Positions 1 through 10,600 of a stretch of DNA of 64,000 nucleotides are shown here, in pieces. Both the position numbers and the translations under genes were made by a program. Under the pieces are notes generated by a model. It was not told where the DNA came from. It did no database searches and was given only the letters and a program-made list of their open reading frames with translations. This DNA comes from Syngnathus acus (Eukaryota > Chordata > Actinopteri > Syngnathiformes > Syngnathidae): positions 2,050,664-2,114,663 of the forward strand of contig NC_051088.1 in NCBI RefSeq assembly GCF_901709675.1. Direction: 5' to 3'. How positions within the stretch are numbered: the first letter of the stretch is position 1; every line of letters starts with the position of its first letter.

Positions 1-1790
1 GGACGAAAGCCACACTGCTCCTCCTGAATCCGAGGTTCAACCTCCCAACGGACCCTCCTCTCCAGCACCCCTGAATAGACCTTACCAGGGAGGCTGAGGA
101 GTGTGATTCCCCTGTAATTGGAACACACCCTCCGGTCCCCCTTCTTAAAGAGGGGAACCACCACCCCAGTCTGCCAATCCAGAGGCACTGCCCCCGATGT
201 CCACGCAATATTGTAGAGGCGTGTCAGCCATGACAGCCCCACAACATCCAGAGCCTTTAAGAACTCCGGGCGGATCTCATCCACCCCCGGGGCCTTGCCA
301 CCAAAGAGTTTTTTAACTACCTCAGTGACTTCGACCCCAGAGATTGGAAAGTCCGCCTCAGAGTCCCCAGGCCCTGCTTCCACAATGGAAGTAGGTGGAA
401 TTGAGGAGGTCTTCGAAGTATTCTCCCCACCGACTCACGACGTCTCGAGTCGAGGTCAGCAGCACGCCATCCCCACTGTAAACAGTGTTGACGTTGCACT
501 GCTTCCCCCTCCTGAGACGCCGGATGGTGGACCAGAATTTCCTCGAAGCCGTCCGGAAGTCATTCTCCATGGCCTCGCCAAACTCCTCCCACCCCCGGGT
601 TTTTGCCTCAGCAACCGCCGAAGCCGTGTTCCGCTTGGCCATCCGGGACCTGTCAGCTGCCTCTGGAGTCCCACAGGTAAAAACGGCCCGATAGGACTCC
701 TTCTTCAGCTTGACGGTATCCCTTACCGCCGGTGTCCACCAGCGGGTTCGGGGATTGCCGCCACGACAGGCACCAACGACCTTACGGCCACCTCAACAAT
801 GGAGGCGCGGAACACAGTGCACTCGGACTCAATGTCCCCCGCCTCTGCCGGAGGTGGGAGTTGAAGCTCTTCCTGACAGGGGATTCTGCCAGACGTTCCC
901 AGCAGACCCTCACAGAGCGTTTTGGTCTGCCAGGTCGGACCGGCATCTTGCCCCACCATTGGAACCAACCCACCACCAGTTGACAGCTCCGCCCCTCTCT
1001 TCGCGCGAGTGTCCAAAACATGCGGCCGCAAATCCGATGACACAACTACAAAGTCGACATCGAACTGCGGCCTAGGGTGTCCTGGTGCCAAGTGCACACA
1101 TGGACACCCTTATTTTTGAAAATGGTGTTCATTATAGAAAATCCGTGTCGAGCACAGAAGTCCAATAATAGAACACTGCTCGGGTTCAGATCGGGGGGGG
1201 GCGTTTCTCCCAATCACGCCCTTCCAGGTCTCACTGTCATTGCCCACGTGAGCATTGAAGTCACCCAGCAGAACGATGGAGTCCCCAGAAGAAGCGCTCT
1301 CTAGCACTTCCTCCAGGGTCTCCAAGAAGGGTGGGTACTCTGAGCTCCTGTTTGGTGCATAGACACAAACAACAGTCAGGACCCGTCCCCCCACCCGAAG
1401 GCGGAGGGAGGCTACCCTCTCGTTCACCGGGGTAAACCCCAATGTGGAGGCACCCAGCCGGGGAGCAATGAGTATACCCACACCTGCTCGACGCCTCTCA
1501 CCGTGGGCAACTCCAGAGTGGAAGAGAGTCCAGCCCCTCTCGAGAGCTTGTACCGGAGCCCAAACTGTGTGTGGAGGCAAGTCCGACTATGTCTAGTCTG
1601 AACTTTTCTGCCTCGCACACCAGCTCAGGCTCCTTTTCCAGCCAGAGAGGTGACATTCCATGTCCCAAGAGCCAGCTTCTGCAGCCGGGGATCAGACCGC
1701 CAAGGTCCCTGCCTTTGGCCGCCGCCCAGCTTACACTGCACCCGACCCCTTTGGCCCCTCCCACAGGTGGTGAGCTCATGGGAAGGGGGT
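1..1790 (-). mobile_element. RTE-clade LINE (Rex3/Expander-like), copy 1, cut by window edge
   Basis: The - strand encodes an APE-type endonuclease ([46 protein letters not shown]) and, towards the left edge, the linker before the reverse transcriptase ([31 protein letters not shown]). It is about 90% alike by eye to the copy at 31624-34375 and keeps more of the endonuclease N terminus. Several frame breaks are present, for example near 1110 and 1500, so it is dead. Clade assignment rests on the conserved linker and the (CATC)n-tailed 3' ends of the other copies. Confidence 0.85.
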
Positions 1791-2268
1791 CATTATGTTA
1801 AAAATAATTAAGTAATAAATGATCAATTAATTAAGTATAAAATTCTTTAGTCAATGGTGGTGGAATTCTACTGCCTGCAGTACACTGAAGGGAGACAATT
1901 TTTTCTGGGTTTGTTTTGAAAACTTACGCCTGTAACCAATTTAAGCACCAATAATTTGTACCCGGATAATTTGCACTCACTGATTGTCGTTTTTGATGGA
2001 TGCAGGTCTGGGGTGGCTCTGCAGTCAGTTTGCCAACCAAAATGGAAAGAGTTGGCAGGAAAGGTTCTTGGAAAAATTAAAAATAATGCAAAAACAGAGA
2101 AAAGGCTCGTCAGGGGAGCCCTCAAGCAATGTCGGACTGGTGTTTTACACCTGACTGTTAAAGTGTCGCCGGGGGTCTTGGGGGGGACCCAATCCACGCT
2201 GCTCCATTGAAATAACATTAATTTGAACCAAAAGTACTAAAGTTTAAATCACAGTCCTATCTTTGGTA
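1791..2268. other. Unassigned intronic or intergenic stretch
   Basis: An AT-rich 5' half is followed by a segment with an open + frame of 84 codons at 1956-2210. The translation (MYPDNLHSLIVVFDGCRSGV at its start) resembles no family I know. No exon of drc7 is recognisable here. Confidence 0.4.
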
Positions 2269-2465
2269 CAGTGATCCTTCGTTTATCGTGAATAATTGGT
2301 TCCAAGACCACCCGCGATGGGTGAAAATCCACGATGTAGAGAAAATATATTGTTACAATAGCCACAGAAGACTTTTATCAACCTTTATAGTATTTTTAAA
2401 AACTTTATTGTATTTTTAAAGGCTTTTTTTGTATTTTTAAACTTTTTTGTAAACATTTTAAAGTC
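2269..2465 (+). mobile_element. Left end of a pogo-like MITE
   Basis: Starts after TA with CAGTGATCCTTCGTTTATCG and continues with ATAATTGGTTCCAAGACCAC, the same terminal sequence as the element at 5907-6655. The right end was not found; the copy fades into tattttta-rich sequence near 2460. Confidence 0.65.
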
Positions 2466-2539
2466 AAACTGAGTAGCAGAGTCCCAGCTGGCAGCAACAA
2501 AAAGGAAAACGTCCGACTGTAAAGCGTGTGCCGCGGAAA

Positions 2540-2740
2540 CAGAACCGCGCTCGGTGGAAACTCGGAAACAGAACCCCGCTCAGCGGAAACTCGGGAACAG
2601 AGCCGCCCTCAGCGGAAACTCGGAAACAGAGCCGCCCTCGGCGGAAACTCGGCAACAGAACCGCGCTCGGCGGAAACTTAGGAACAGAACCGCGCTCGGC
2701 GGAAACTCGGAAGTGCAAGCCGCGTGCAGCGGAAAGAATC
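2540..2740. repeat. 28-bp minisatellite, about seven units
   Basis: The unit is about aacagaaccgcgctcggcgg plus aaactcgg, repeated seven times with a few substitutions (cagccctcag, cttagg variants). It is GC-rich in an AT-rich setting and lies inside the internal part of the LTR element described next. Confidence 0.9.
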
Positions 2741-2921
2741 AGAGCCGCACACACGGCGGCATACAGGAAGATGGAGCCGCGCGCAATGGGAGGAGTCGAG
2801 CATGTTGCAGCCGTGGGAGCAGGGTCGGGTGATGATTGCGGGTTCGGCACTCCTGGCAAGAAGTCCGGCGACGCCGCGGGTCCGGCGACGGTGGGGTGGG
2901 GCCCGATGGCAACGAGTCTGA

Positions 2922-3120
2922 TGTCGCTGGGACGCACTCCGACGGCGGCCACAGTTCTGGCACCGCTGGGACGAGGTCCGACGGCGGCCACAGTTCTGGC
3001 ACCGCTGGGACGAGGTCCGACGGCGGTCACGGGTCCAGCGCCGCTGGGACGAGGTCCGACGGCGGCCACGAGTCCGGCGCCGCTGGAACGAGGTCCGGCG
3101 ACGGCCGCGGGTCCGGCGAC
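2922..3120. repeat. 39-bp minisatellite, about five units
   Basis: The unit starts ctgggacgaggtccgacggc and is 39 bp, a multiple of three, so every frame stays open across it. In the + frame it reads GTRSDGGHSSGTA as a 13-residue repeat; on the - strand it reads a proline- and arginine-rich repeat. Copies decay gradually to the right. Confidence 0.9.
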
Positions 3121-3234
3121 GCTGAGGTGGATCTCGATGGCGCACGTGGGTCCGGCATCACGTCTACGGAAGCTGGTGGCGAGGGTTGGTCCAGGCGCTG
3201 GTCGCTGAAGTGGTCGGATTGTTCTGTCACGTGC

Positions 3235-3610
3235 AGGAATGGAGCAGGGCGACCAAATACAGCTTGGACCAGGGTTTATTGAGGGAAAAGGGAGTTGGAA
3301 GGGAGGATGATGGGAACAAACCAACAAGAACGGCAAACTGACATGACTTGCAGACACAGAGACTAAACTAACTGAAACAGAGACAAAGAAACAGAAACAG
3401 AAAAGACAAATAGGCAAAAGTCAAGAACAATCCGACAGGGGAGTCAGAGGCAGACAGGACTTAAATACACGACAGGTAACGACAGGCAGATGACTGTGAT
3501 TACACTGATTGTGGGGAGACAAAGGAGGGGAGGGGCGAATACACAGAGACGCGGACAGAAACCATGACAACATAGACACATAGTAGGACGACCGGGGACA
3601 AGTCGTGACA
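3235..3610 (-). mobile_element. LTR of a gypsy-type element (single LTR, internal sequence to its left)
   Basis: Bounded by TGTCACG and CGTGACA. On the - strand it has a TATTTAAG box, an AATAAA signal shortly before the 3' end and the sequence GTATTTGGTCGCCCTGCTCC also found in the solo LTR at 6671-7053, so the two are related. The adjoining sequence 2480-3234 would be the 5' internal region, with open proline-rich reading frame and the two minisatellites; a second LTR was not found, so the element is truncated or non-autonomous. Confidence 0.7.
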
Positions 3611-4481
3611 CTACTGGCAGTCCTGCCCTCCTCGTCTTCTTTAAACTTTGTGTGAGCCCGTGTTGCATTTGGTTGTCCTGCCTCATTTGTGAGAAAAGGT
3701 TTTGTCCATTGCGATGTGCCAAATGTTGGTCCAACACCACAGGGGGTAGGGATCGGTCACATTTGGCCGACAGTAGATTGGTCTATCTCGGCCTTAACAT
3801 GAACTCAATCATGAAAAAGGACCAGCAATTGATGTATGACCTATAATTGGCGAGGAAGCGTGGCCAATCGCAATAGCTTTTGAGAAGGTTCTTTACATCG
3901 CCAACAGCGGTCATTGAGTCAGTCCTGTGTTCATGCATCACATTCTGGCTGAGACCAAATCTGACTGCAATTGACAGTTAAGATTGCCAAAAAAGATAAA
4001 CTGTTTCCCCTACCCACTCTTGATGACTTTCATGCTGCAAGAACTAAGGCAAAATTCTCTCTGATCTCCACATCCTGGTCATCACCTCTCCTTCCCTCGG
4101 GTAGTCCCTGTCAAACTATGCACAAAAAATAACAGACATTTAAATATCTCTTGCTAAACTCCCTAAACATTTTACTCAAAATTCCCTGTTGGCATTTTAC
4201 AAACGTTTGCCAAATGTGCACATGCCTTTGTGACAGTATGGCCAGATTAATTATTGTAGCGTCGACCCTCTACGACACCGTGAGTTTAATGTATCGATTT
4301 TGAACTCGGACTGGGAAGTTTGGTTGTTAAACTCAGCAAGGAAAATGTGTTCAGCCCCTTTCATCGTGAAACGTGTGAGCGTTAAGACCTCTCATCAGGA
4401 AAAAGTAGCCGTGTTGAGAACATTTCCCCGGAAAACTGGACATTGAACCCTTTCATTGTAAAATTGTGTGTGTCTGTGCAG
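3611..4481. other. Unassigned sequence upstream of drc7 exon 1
   Basis: No recognisable exon, repeat termini or RNA gene. The sequence is of average composition, with several short open frames that look random. It is intron if an upstream drc7 exon exists to the left. Confidence 0.4.
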
Positions 4482-4676
4482 CCCAGATTCTTGTTCTCTT
4501 CCACTTCAGTGTTGCGAAGTCAGACAGCAACATGTTTCGAGTATGCCTCCGTACTGTGCAGTCTACTCCTGGGTGCCAACTATGACGCTTACTGTGTTAG
4601 TGGCTACGCTTGCAAAGAGATGTGTCTGCTCGACCAAAGACTGCAAGACTGCCCTTTGTTGGACACCCAGGAAAAG
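4482..4676 (+). CDS. drc7: drc7 exon 1 of window (peptidase-like Cys region)
   Basis: Sixty-five codons, phase 0 at both ends, acceptor tgtctgtgcag and donor GTAGGA. The translation begins [11 protein letters not shown] and contains [12 protein letters not shown] then [11 protein letters not shown], the stretch that carries the putative catalytic-type cysteine of the transglutaminase/papain-like region in DRC7. It ends with DTQEK. The matching family segment lies near residues 150-215. No upstream exon could be found between the left edge and this point, so the preceding exon lies outside the window or is too short to recognise. Confidence 0.93.
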
Positions 4677-7600
4677 GTAGGAAAGTTGGCCGATCAGTGT
4701 TAGTGCATAATCATACAAGTTCTTGTTGGTGTGGTGCAGGCCGCAGCTTCTGACTTGCCGGTTGATAGTGAGCCTGCAGTGAGATTTCAACGTGAGCCAA
4801 AGAGTCGTTTCTTGATACAACAGGCCAAGAAGAAACAGGAAGAGGCAGACGCCAAAGCCAAGCAACAAGAGGTAAAATAAAAACAGATTTCAGTGTCACT
4901 TAGCTTGTGTGCTAACAATGTTTGACCCAAGCAGGAGGTTCTGCAGCCACCTGATGACCCCCTGCAGGGTTTGCGGGTTCACTGTTGGGTCCTTGTGTTG
5001 GCTGGGTGCCGCAGCGTCGAGGACAATTTCTTTGTTGACCCAATGACCGGAAGAAGCTACAGCACCACGTATGAGCATTTTCTGGGTGTAGAGAGTGTGT
5101 GGAACAACCTCAACTACTACGTCAACATGCAGGACTGCAAGGACGGCTGTGCTGTGAGTGTCAAAAACCTTTATGACTGCAATTCAATCATTTTGAATGG
5201 GTATACAAAGTCCAAAATAGTTTTCAAGACTCCATCATTTTGACTATTCTTTTTTTACTGGAAAGCACTGGAAAAGTGCCACAATCAAGCGAAAGCCATA
5301 AAATGTGTTTGTTTTCATCCTTCCATGCATGTTCTGTAGCACTTGTACAATGATGGATAAACAAGAGGCTATCCCAGCTGACTTTGACAGTCAGCTCAGA
5401 GCTTCTCTGCTACCAGGTGATAGTGACGGTGACAGGTGATACTACCTGCGAGCGATCCTCACTGCCTTGTGGGTAGCATGGGAATGCCTAAGGCGGGGGT
5501 GGGCAAACCTTTTGACTTGCGGGCCAAATTGGGTTCTAAATTTTGACCGGGGGGCCAAACCAGGAGCAGCTGTTTGTAGTGTTTGAGTGAAGTAATATAA
5601 ACGACATGTGAAGGTCATTGCATAAAAGGTTTTGGCCTTTAGTAGGTAGTAAAGCATGGATATTCAAACAACGCTTTTTGAAAACAAATGCATTTATTAA
5701 CAGTATTAAAAAATATATTTCACCAAAAAACTAGTATCAGTGATTCTCACTAAATACGACACTGTTATTATGAATAACAGGTTCCATCACTTCAGTGCCT
5801 GCAGGTCAGATTTAATAAAATATGTTTCTTTTATCTGGTGAAATCACATCAAACGGCAAACATTCTGACCAAATACGTACATCATCATGAAGAATCAGTG
5901 AAAGAACAGTAAACCCTCGTTTATCGCGGATAATTGGTTCCAAGACTACCCGCAATAGGTGAAAATCCACGAAGTAGTGTCACCCTCTCATTTTTAACAT
6001 ACATACATTTTTGTGTATCAATAAATGTATATTAAACTGTATAAATGCTTATGTTATCATTAGAAGATTAAATAATAGTTTCAAACATGTAAATACTATA
6101 TTAATAGTATAAATGACATAGAAAATAATGTATAAATAATATAAATATAAATATGATACACGTGTGTGTGTGTGCGTGCGTGCGTGCGTGTGCGTGCGTG
6201 TGCGTGCGTGCGTGCGCGTGCGTGCGTGTGCGTGCGTGCGTGTGTGTGTGCGTGTGTGACACACGTAGATGTAGCTAAAGTATACATACTGTAAATATGT
6301 TTTTAGAACTCTTTTATTATTATTATAACAACTTTTTTATAACAAGATACAAGTGTGCATACTGTAAATATGTTTTTAGAACTCTTATTATAAAAAAATG
6401 TATAACAAGGTACAATACTGTAAATATGTTTTTAGAACTCATTATTATACCAACTTTTTTTATAACAAGGTACAAGTGTACGTACTGCAATTGTGTGGGC
6501 GCTCCCTGCCTTCTGCTGGCGTGCGGGTAACTTTCGTGCCGTAATTCCTCAGTTTAGAATTTTTATTTTGAAATTTGGATTGGTTTTTGTGGAAAACAAA
6601 TCCACGATTTATTGAAACCGCGATAAACGAATCGCGATCTAGCGAGGGATTACTCTATAGGTGGCGGCATTGTCACGCCCGTGCCAGAGCACGCTCGGCC
6701 GGCAACTTCCCTCACCATACCCCTTCGTTATCGTAATGTCTGTCATCTGCTCCCTCTTGTTATCTGATGTATTTAAACCCTGCCGTGTGTTTCTTGTCGT
6801 CGCTGTCTACTGCTGTCTCCCGTCTGTGTCTGCGCCTAGTGTTCCTGTCCTGCTCATCCCGTTTCACCCCCGGTCTTGTGTGGAGGCTCACGGTCAGATT
6901 CTGTTCCGTGTCCGAGTGGACTTCTGTTTGCCTGTCTTCTGGCCGTGAGTCTCTATCCCGCCTGTGTCTGTGTTCGTCCACTTCCCTTCCCTTCCCTTCA
7001 ATAAACCCTGATCCAAGCTGCATTTGGTCGCCCTGCTCCACTTGTTCATGACAGGCATGATCTGGCAGAAGTCCTTGAAGTGCAGAGAATAGATGGAGCC
7101 AAACACCCTCCTTTCAAGACACACACATTCATCCACTTTGTTGGTCAAGAGGCCGGTGCTCAGACCTTCAGCCAGAGAAAGAGATCACCCCTGCTAACAC
7201 CCGGATGCAGCTGGAAGGGTGGATCTTGATTGGCAGCTCAAGTTCCCACCAGAGATTGTCACCACCTCTCTGAGGCCAGATGTCATCCTGTGGTCCCCTG
7301 CAGTTAAGACTGCGATCTTGGCAGAATTAACTGTCCCCTGGGAGGGAGGACTGGAGGATGCCTCTGAAAGAAAGAGGGAAAAATACACCGACCTAGTAGC
7401 CGAGTGCCGAGAAGCTGTAGCTTGTTATATTCCCTGTGGAGGTTGGCTGTGTGTGTGTGTGTGCGTGTGGGTGTGTGTGCGTGCGTGCATGCGTGCGTGC
7501 ATGTGTGTTTGTGTGCGTGTGTGTGTGTATAGCATATGTTGATGTAGCTAAAGTATACATACCGTAATTTCCGGACTAAGTTGCTCCGGAATATAGGTCG

Positions 7601-10600
7601 CATTAGCCATAAAATGCACAATAACGTGAAAAAAAACATATATAAGTCGCTCCGGAGCATAGGTCGCATTTTGGGGGGGAAGTTTATTCGACAAAATCCA
7701 ACACCAAGAACAGACATGAACGAGCAACAACAGGCTAAACGATAGGTATGCTAACATGACATAAACACAAACGAAGAGCTGAGAACGGGCCTGACGTAAC
7801 GTTCAGAGTTATTAAAAAAAAACTATTACATAAATAACACGTTTATAAAACCATCTGTGTCACTCCAATTCATTAAATCCATCGATCGTCCTTTGTCAAC
7901 AATGGGTGCGCGCCGCTGACGGCGCTTGCACTTCAAAATATTCCACAGGCCCATATAACGATATATAAATTAGATATCAAATAACTATTATACAAGCAAT
8001 AATATTATCAAACCATCTGTGCACTCTAAATCATTAAATTCATCGATCAAATTCCTCGTCCTTTGTCAACAACGCCGCGCGTGCGCCCTGACGTCAGCCT
8101 CGTCGTTATTCCACAGATCTAGTATATAACTAGGTTGTAGCGTTAACAAAGTACAAGGAAAGACGTGGGTTTGGTAAACGGCTCTTTATTTAACAAAACA
8201 AACTTCCAGGCGTGTGGCGGCGTGGACTTCCAGCCACGGAGGTGGAAGAGAGATCCATAGAATAGGACCGGGCGTGCGTAAAAGCCATGACCGAGGCCCA
8301 TCCACCGTCCCCGGACAGCCACTCGGCCGAGCGCCGGCCCCCAACTTCTATCCACGGAGGTGAAAGAGAGCTCCGTAGAGTAGGACCGGCCGTGCGTAAA
8401 AGCCATGTCCGAGCCCCATCCACCGTCCCTGGACAGCCACCCGGCCGAGCGCCGGCCCCCGACTTCTATCCACGGAGGTGAAAGAAAGCTCCGTAGAGTA
8501 GGACCGGGCGTGCGTAAAAGCCATAATAGTTTTTCAAACCTTCTGTGTCACTCCAAATCCTTAAATCCTTCAAACTCTTCGTCCTCCGTGTCACTTCGAA
8601 ACAAAGCCGCTAATGATGCCGGTAGTACGTGGGGCCCTTCGTCATCTTCGTCATCCCGTGATCAATCTTTGTCCTTTTTGTAAACAACCGCCACGCCGCG
8701 TCGTGCTGCTGACGTCACTTGAAATTCAAATATTTTTTTTTTTGAAACTTTTAGTCCGAAAATTACGGTAAATATATTTTAGAACTCTTATTATTATAAC
8801 AACTTTTTTATAACAAGCTACAAGTGTACATACTGTAAATATGTTTTTAGAACTTTTGTTATTATTATAAAAAAATTTATAACAAGGTACAATACTGTAA
8901 ATACTAGGGGTGTAAATCGCGGGTTTTGTCACGATACGATATCATATCGATACAAAGAACCACGATACGACATTTGCCGATATCTTAAAGCCTGCTGTGA
9001 TTCATTCACGATACATCACGATATAGTGCTCCACGATCGATTTGGTTTTTTTTTTTGTTTTTTTTTTAAATAAAAAATATAGAACAATATCCTGATTTAT
9101 AACAATTCATACGCAAAATCAACAAGGTACTGCAAACTCTTTATTTAGGAAATTACAAGAGTATTGTAGTATACAAAGTGCTTATTTTAACACTGAACTT
9201 TATCAAATTCCTATATTTTTTCTCATATAAGTAAAGAAAAATGAATATTCTTTCTTTTTTTGTAATACCATTAACGTTAAAGTGCATTACTGAACTATTT
9301 ATTTACAATAATTTTAATTGTCCGTTGAGCCATCTTTTCTTTGGAATCCAAAGTGCTTCCAAACGAATGACTTGAAGCCCAAAGGGGAGCGAATTTCCTC
9401 GTCTTCTTGGACACTAGCCATAGCACCAGCCCAGGAGCCGCGTAGTTGTCGGCTCCCCTTTCACGTGCCTGCTCTGCTCACAACACAACACACCGCGTAC
9501 TGCTCCCGGAAAGAGGAAGCAAGCGACAATGAACTGGATTTCAAAATAAAGTCGCGTCTAATGTCCGAGGTCAAACACGGCGATATAAATCGATGTTTAC
9601 GTTAGGAATCGATGCCAATAAATCGTAGAGCATTATATCGATTAATCGATGTGTATCGATGAATCGTTACACCCCTAGTAAATACGTATGTTTTTAGAAC
9701 TCTTACGATTCTAACAACTTTTTATATAACAAGGTACAAGTGTACGTTCTGCAATTGTGTGGGCACTCCCTGCCTTCTGCTGGCGTGCGGGCAATTTTCA
9801 TGCCATAATTCCTCAATTTAGAATTTTTATTTTGGATTTTTGAATTTTCTTTGGGGGGGGGGAATTCGCGATGTACTGAAGCCGCGATAAATGAATGCGT
9901 GGGCTGTGACGTCAGCATTCTCGAAATTCGCGTGCTGAGCTTTCAAATACAGTTTTACGCCAAAGCCACCCACAAACCTTCCACTGGAATCCACCCATCT
10001 ATCCATCCATTTTCTGTCCCGCTTTGTCCCCACGGGGGTCGCGGGTGTGCTGGAGCCTATCCCAGCCGTCATCGGGCAGTAGGCAGGGGACACCCTGAAC
10101 CGGTTGCCAGCCAATCGCAGGGCACACAGAGACAAACAACCATCCGCACTCACTGTCACACCTAGGGGCAATTTGGAGTGCTCAATCAGCCAACCATGCA
10201 TGTTTTCTGGGATGTGGGAGGAAACCGGAGTGCCCGGAGAAATTCATGCGGGCACGGGGAGAACATGCAAACTCCACACAGGGAGGGCCGGAGGTGGAAT
10301 CGAACCCGCACTCTCCTAACTGTGAGGCGTGCTAACCAGTGCTCCACCGAGCCGCCCTCCCCTGGAATCTTTCCATTAAAATGAGTGGCCCAAGCAAAAG
10401 AAAGATGGACACTGAGTGCCGAGTGTTAAAAAAAGAGTGGACAATTTGACTCAACCTATGTGTGTGAGCAGACGTTCAGCCACATGAACGTCAACAAAGC
10501 CCGTCACAGATCTAGGCTAACGGACCAGCACCTCGGCTCTAGCTTAAGAATTGCCACAACAAATTTTACTCTAGACCAGGGGTGGGCAAACTTTTTGACT

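Larger units (their letters stand above)
7449..9893. mobile_element. Pogo-like MITE, copy 2, split by two younger insertions
   Basis: Sequence before 7561 (gatgtagctaaagtatacat) matches 6270-6289 of copy 1. The tandem unit resumes at 8771, and again at 9678 after another insertion. The right part 9740-9893 matches 6488-6630, including ctccctgccttctgctggcg. The right TIR is incomplete at 9893, where it abuts a hAT fragment. Confidence 0.78.

Noticed and set aside
1956-2210. Upstream drc7 exon
   Set aside because: The translation does not match any part of DRC7, and no splice sites fit.
2540-3120. CRISPR-like array
   Set aside because: The repeats are directly adjacent, without unique spacers: minisatellites in a vertebrate genome.
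2464-3417. 317-codon - strand ORF as a host gene
   Set aside because: It runs from an LTR across two minisatellites. The repeats keep the frame open, and no domain is visible.
10295-10305. tRNA gene from the GGTTCGATTCC B box
   Set aside because: It lies in a dispersed SINE with target duplications. No cloverleaf with an acceptor stem can be folded.
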